Shown here one piece after another: positions 61,842 to 64,000 of a stretch of 64,000 nt of DNA. The notes beneath the pieces were generated by a model that worked only from the letters and a program-made list of their open reading frames with translations, made no database searches and was not told where the DNA came from. The position numbers were made by a program, and so were the translations under genes. The DNA is from Pseudomonas sp. AB6 (GTDB lineage Bacteria > Pseudomonadota > Gammaproteobacteria > Pseudomonadales > Pseudomonadaceae): contig NZ_JAVIWJ010000001.1 of NCBI RefSeq assembly GCF_034314105.1, positions 4,200,001 to 4,264,000 on the forward strand, in the 5' to 3' direction. Within the stretch, counting starts at the first letter, position 1; each line of letters starts with the position of its first letter.

Positions 61842-62042
61842 ATGCGCATTCAGTTGAACGGTGAGTCTTTTGAGATGCCCGATGGCGAATCCGTCGCGGC
61901 GTTGCTAGTCCTTCTGGACCTGACAGGACGCAGAGTTGCGGTCGAACTCAATATGGATATTGTCCCGCGCAGCCAGCATGTTTCCACGACCCTGCGCGAA
62001 GGCGATCAGGTTGAAGTGGTCCACGCTATCGGCGGCGGTTAA
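61842..62042 (+). CDS. thiS: Sulfur-carrier protein ThiS
   Basis: 66 residues from ATG 61842 (MRIQLNGESFEMPDG); upstream in-frame ATGs at 61809, 61824 and 61827 are possible but would add an atypical tail. Ubiquitin-like fold ending in the obligatory Gly-Gly, here AIGGG, whose thiocarboxylate donates sulfur to ThiG for the thiazole of thiamine. thiG follows after 75 bases. Confidence 0.93.
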   Translation: MRIQLNGESFEMPDGESVAALLVLLDLTGRRVAVELNMDIVPRSQHVSTTLREGDQVEVVHAIGGG

Positions 62043-62117
62043 TCTGCGCCGAGCCACCAGCGGCCGTCTAACCCAGTTTAAAACTTGCACGAACCTCAAC
62101 CCTGAAGAGGATTTTCG

Positions 62118-62912
62118 ATGAACAACTTTCGCACCGACAAGCCCTTCGTCCTGGCCGGGCGTACATTCCAGTCGCGCCTGTTGGTCGGTACTGGCAAATA
62201 CCCGGATATGGAGTCCACCCGTCTGGCGATTGAAGCTTCGGGCGCCGAAATTGTGACCGTCGCCGTTCGCCGAACGAATCTTGGGCAGAACCCGGGCGAG
62301 CCGAACCTATTGGATATCCTGCCGCCGGATCGTTACACCATCCTGCCCAATACAGCTGGTTGCTATGACGCCGTCGAAGCCGTGCGCACCTGCCGTCTGG
62401 CCCGTGAATTGCTCGATGGCAAGAATCTGGTGAAGCTCGAAGTATTGGCCGATCAAAAAACCTTATTCCCCAACGTGATCGAAACCCTCAAGGCCGCAGA
62501 GATTCTGGTCAAAGACGGTTTCGACGTCATGGTTTATACCAGCGATGATCCAATCATTGCCCGCCAGTTGGCTGAAATCGGCTGCATCGCGGTCATGCCC
62601 CTAGCGGGTCTGATTGGTACCGGCTTGGGTATTTGCAACCCGTACAACCTGCAAATCATCCTCGAAGAAGCCAAAGTACCGGTGCTGGTCGACGCAGGTG
62701 TCGGTACGGCATCCGACGCGACCATCGCCATGGAGTTGGGCTGTGAAGCCGTGCTGATGAACTCTGCCATCGCCCACGCGCAAAATCCGGTGATGATGGC
62801 TGAAGCCATGAAGCACGCGATTGTCGCCGGTCGCTTGGCGTACCTCGCCGGGCGGATGCCAAAAAAACTTTATGCCAGCGCCTCCTCGCCGCTGGATGGT
62901 CTGATCAAGTAA
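62118..62912 (+). CDS. thiG: Thiazole synthase ThiG
   Basis: 264 residues. TIM barrel that condenses deoxyxylulose 5-phosphate, ThiS thiocarboxylate and dehydroglycine. The Schiff-base lysine is in NLVKLEVLAD, and other family blocks are LLVGTGKYPD, AVMPLAGLIGTGLGI and ILVDAGVG-like VPVLVDAGVGTASDA. It is spaced ten bases from trmB. Confidence 0.97.
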   Translation: MNNFRTDKPFVLAGRTFQSRLLVGTGKYPDMESTRLAIEASGAEIVTVAVRRTNLGQNPGEPNLLDILPPDRYTILPNTAGCYDAVEAVRTCRLARELLDGKNLVKLEVLADQKTLFPNVIETLKAAEILVKDGFDVMVYTSDDPIIARQLAEIGCIAVMPLAGLIGTGLGICNPYNLQIILEEAKVPVLVDAGVGTASDATIAMELGCEAVLMNSAIAHAQNPVMMAEAMKHAIVAGRLAYLAGRMPKKLYASASSPLDGLIK

Positions 62913-62922
62913 GAGCCCGTTG

Positions 62923-63645
62923 ATGACTGATTCGTTAGAAGCTGCACCGATCCCGGAAGAAGGCGAAGAGCGCCAACACCGCCGCATCAAGAGTTTCGTC
63001 ATGCGTGCGGGGCGCATGACCGAAGGCCAGCAGCGTGGCCTCGACCAAGGTCGCCCGCTGTTCGTGCTACCGCTGATGGATGCGCCCGTGGATTTCGATC
63101 AGGCATTTGGTCGTTCTGCCCCGCGCACGCTGGAGATCGGGTTCGGCATGGGCCATTCGTTGCTGGAAATGGCAGCAGCCTCGCCTGAGCACGACTTTAT
63201 AGGTGTTGAAGTACATCACCCCGGCGTCGGTGCGCTGCTCAACGGCGTACTCACTCAGGGCCTGACCAACGTGCGGGTTTACGAGTGCGACGCCATTGAG
63301 GTGCTCAACCGTTGCATCGCCGATAACAGCCTCGACCGCTTGATGCTGTTTTTCCCGGACCCGTGGCATAAAAGCCGCCATCACAAACGCCGCATCGTGC
63401 AGCCCGACTTCGCTGAGCTGGTGCGTAGCAAGCTGAAGGTCGGCGGTATTTTGCACATGGCCACTGATTGGGAGCCGTATGCCGAATACATGCTGGAAGT
63501 GATGAACGTCGCGCCGGGTTATCGCAATCAGGCCGAAGACGGTAAATGCGTGCCACGCCCAACCGAACGCCCTATCACCAAGTTTGAACGCCGCGGTGAA
63601 AAGCTCGGGCACGGCGTGTGGGATTTGAAGTTCAAAAAGCTTTAA
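62923..63645 (+). CDS. trmB: tRNA (guanine-N7-)-methyltransferase TrmB
   Basis: 240 residues from ATG 62923; an overlapping TTG at 62920 is not needed. SAM-dependent; motifs RTLEIGFGMGHSLLEMA, FIGVEVHHPGVGALL and LFFPDPWHKSRHHKRR are diagnostic, plus GEKLGHGVWDLKF at the end. It makes m7G46 in tRNA. It probably forms an operon with thiG. Confidence 0.97.
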   Translation: MTDSLEAAPIPEEGEERQHRRIKSFVMRAGRMTEGQQRGLDQGRPLFVLPLMDAPVDFDQAFGRSAPRTLEIGFGMGHSLLEMAAASPEHDFIGVEVHHPGVGALLNGVLTQGLTNVRVYECDAIEVLNRCIADNSLDRLMLFFPDPWHKSRHHKRRIVQPDFAELVRSKLKVGGILHMATDWEPYAEYMLEVMNVAPGYRNQAEDGKCVPRPTERPITKFERRGEKLGHGVWDLKFKKL

Positions 63646-63683
63646 TGATCACCCTGTAGGGCGAATCGTTGTAGGCGCCGCAC

Positions 63684-64000
63684 TTAGCGGCGATCTGCAA
63701 TTACCCCGATCAATACCAACACCACCAACAACACTGGCGCCAAGCTGTAGTTGTTGAACTGGCTCAGGCCACGAATTACCCATGGGGTAGCATAAATCAA
63801 CGCAGCTCCGCTGCCGATGGTGCACAGCAACGCCATCACCGGTATCCGTAACGCACCAGCCAAGCCGCTGATGCGCCCATCGATCCAGCCTTTTATGTCC
63901 GCGCCGAACAACACCAACAGGCAACCGACCAACGCCAACGAAATTTCGGAAAGGTTACTGCGGCTCCAGCGCGAAACGGTGGCCAGCAGGTCGAGTACAA
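63684..64000 (-). CDS. DUF3392 membrane protein, C-terminal part (5' end outside window)
   Basis: The frame stays open to the right edge, so about 105 residues are visible and the start is within a few codons beyond. Hydrophobic helices include ALVGCLLVLFGADIKGWI, VMALLCTIGSGAALIYATPW and APVLLVVLVLIGVIAD. The opening RWSRSNLSEISLALVG is typical of DUF3392. Function unknown. It converges on trmB with 38 bases between. Confidence 0.85.
   Translation of the reverse strand, partial: VLDLLATVSRWSRSNLSEISLALVGCLLVLFGADIKGWIDGRISGLAGALRIPVMALLCTIGSGAALIYATPWVIRGLSQFNNYSLAPVLLVVLVLIGVIADRR

Overview
The window is a GC-rich, densely coded stretch of a Pseudomonas chromosome, most likely of the P. 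fluorescens group. The evidence is the family-typical blocks glnK-amtB / sutA, lptM-lysA-dapF-xerC, algZ-algR-hemCDXY, algQ / algP and ftsYEX-rpoH, and the presence of genes characteristic of pseudomonads (SutA, AlgP, AlgQ). No tRNA, rRNA, insertion sequence, integrase or CRISPR array was seen.

Layout. 1-5.1 kb: tail of an EAL-domain protein, a MATE efflux pump, a LysR regulator and a chemoreceptor. 5.2-19.6 kb: the main accessory region. It holds an operon of two membrane-fusion (HlyD-type) proteins, an M50 zinc-protease/HlyD fusion and a GNAT acetyltransferase. A leftward pair follows (phage-tail-collar protein and DUF6916-type protein), then a rightward run of sulfotransferase, a 2020-residue LEPR/DUF4347 surface protein with 12 Ig-like repeats, and a TolC-family outer-membrane lipoprotein. 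19.7-24.9 kb: comM, ubiK, glnK-amtB with a readable sigma-54/NtrC control region, yjbQ and sutA. 24.9-29.5 kb: a leftward lptM-lysA-dapF-DUF484-xerC-HAD operon. 29.7-35.7 kb: cyaY, a DUF1289 protein, cyaA, two small conserved proteins and argH. 35.8-45.8 kb: algZ-algR, hemC-hemD-hemX-hemY, dsbB with an apparent frameshift, algQ, an FKBP isomerase, algP and a TIGR02444 protein. 45.8-52.4 kb: an ABC-F protein, LysE exporter, TetR regulator, sulfurtransferase, AzlCD and a YheT hydrolase. 52.6-64 kb: rsmD, a paired M16 peptidase operon, ftsY-ftsE-ftsX, rpoH, mtgA, DUF423, thiS-thiG, trmB and a DUF3392 protein cut by the right edge.

How the genes work together. Most of the window is conserved housekeeping: nitrogen sensing, lysine and peptidoglycan precursors, haem, cAMP, alginate/virulence regulation, co-translational membrane targeting and division, heat shock. 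The 5.2-19.6 kb block stands out. It has the adaptor and outer-membrane parts of a type I-like export route plus an obvious large surface substrate, but no ABC ATPase or RND pump. The only polytopic inner-membrane protein is a site-2-type metalloprotease fused to an adaptor domain. This is the best candidate in the window for a poorly described system; its function as an exporter is inference.
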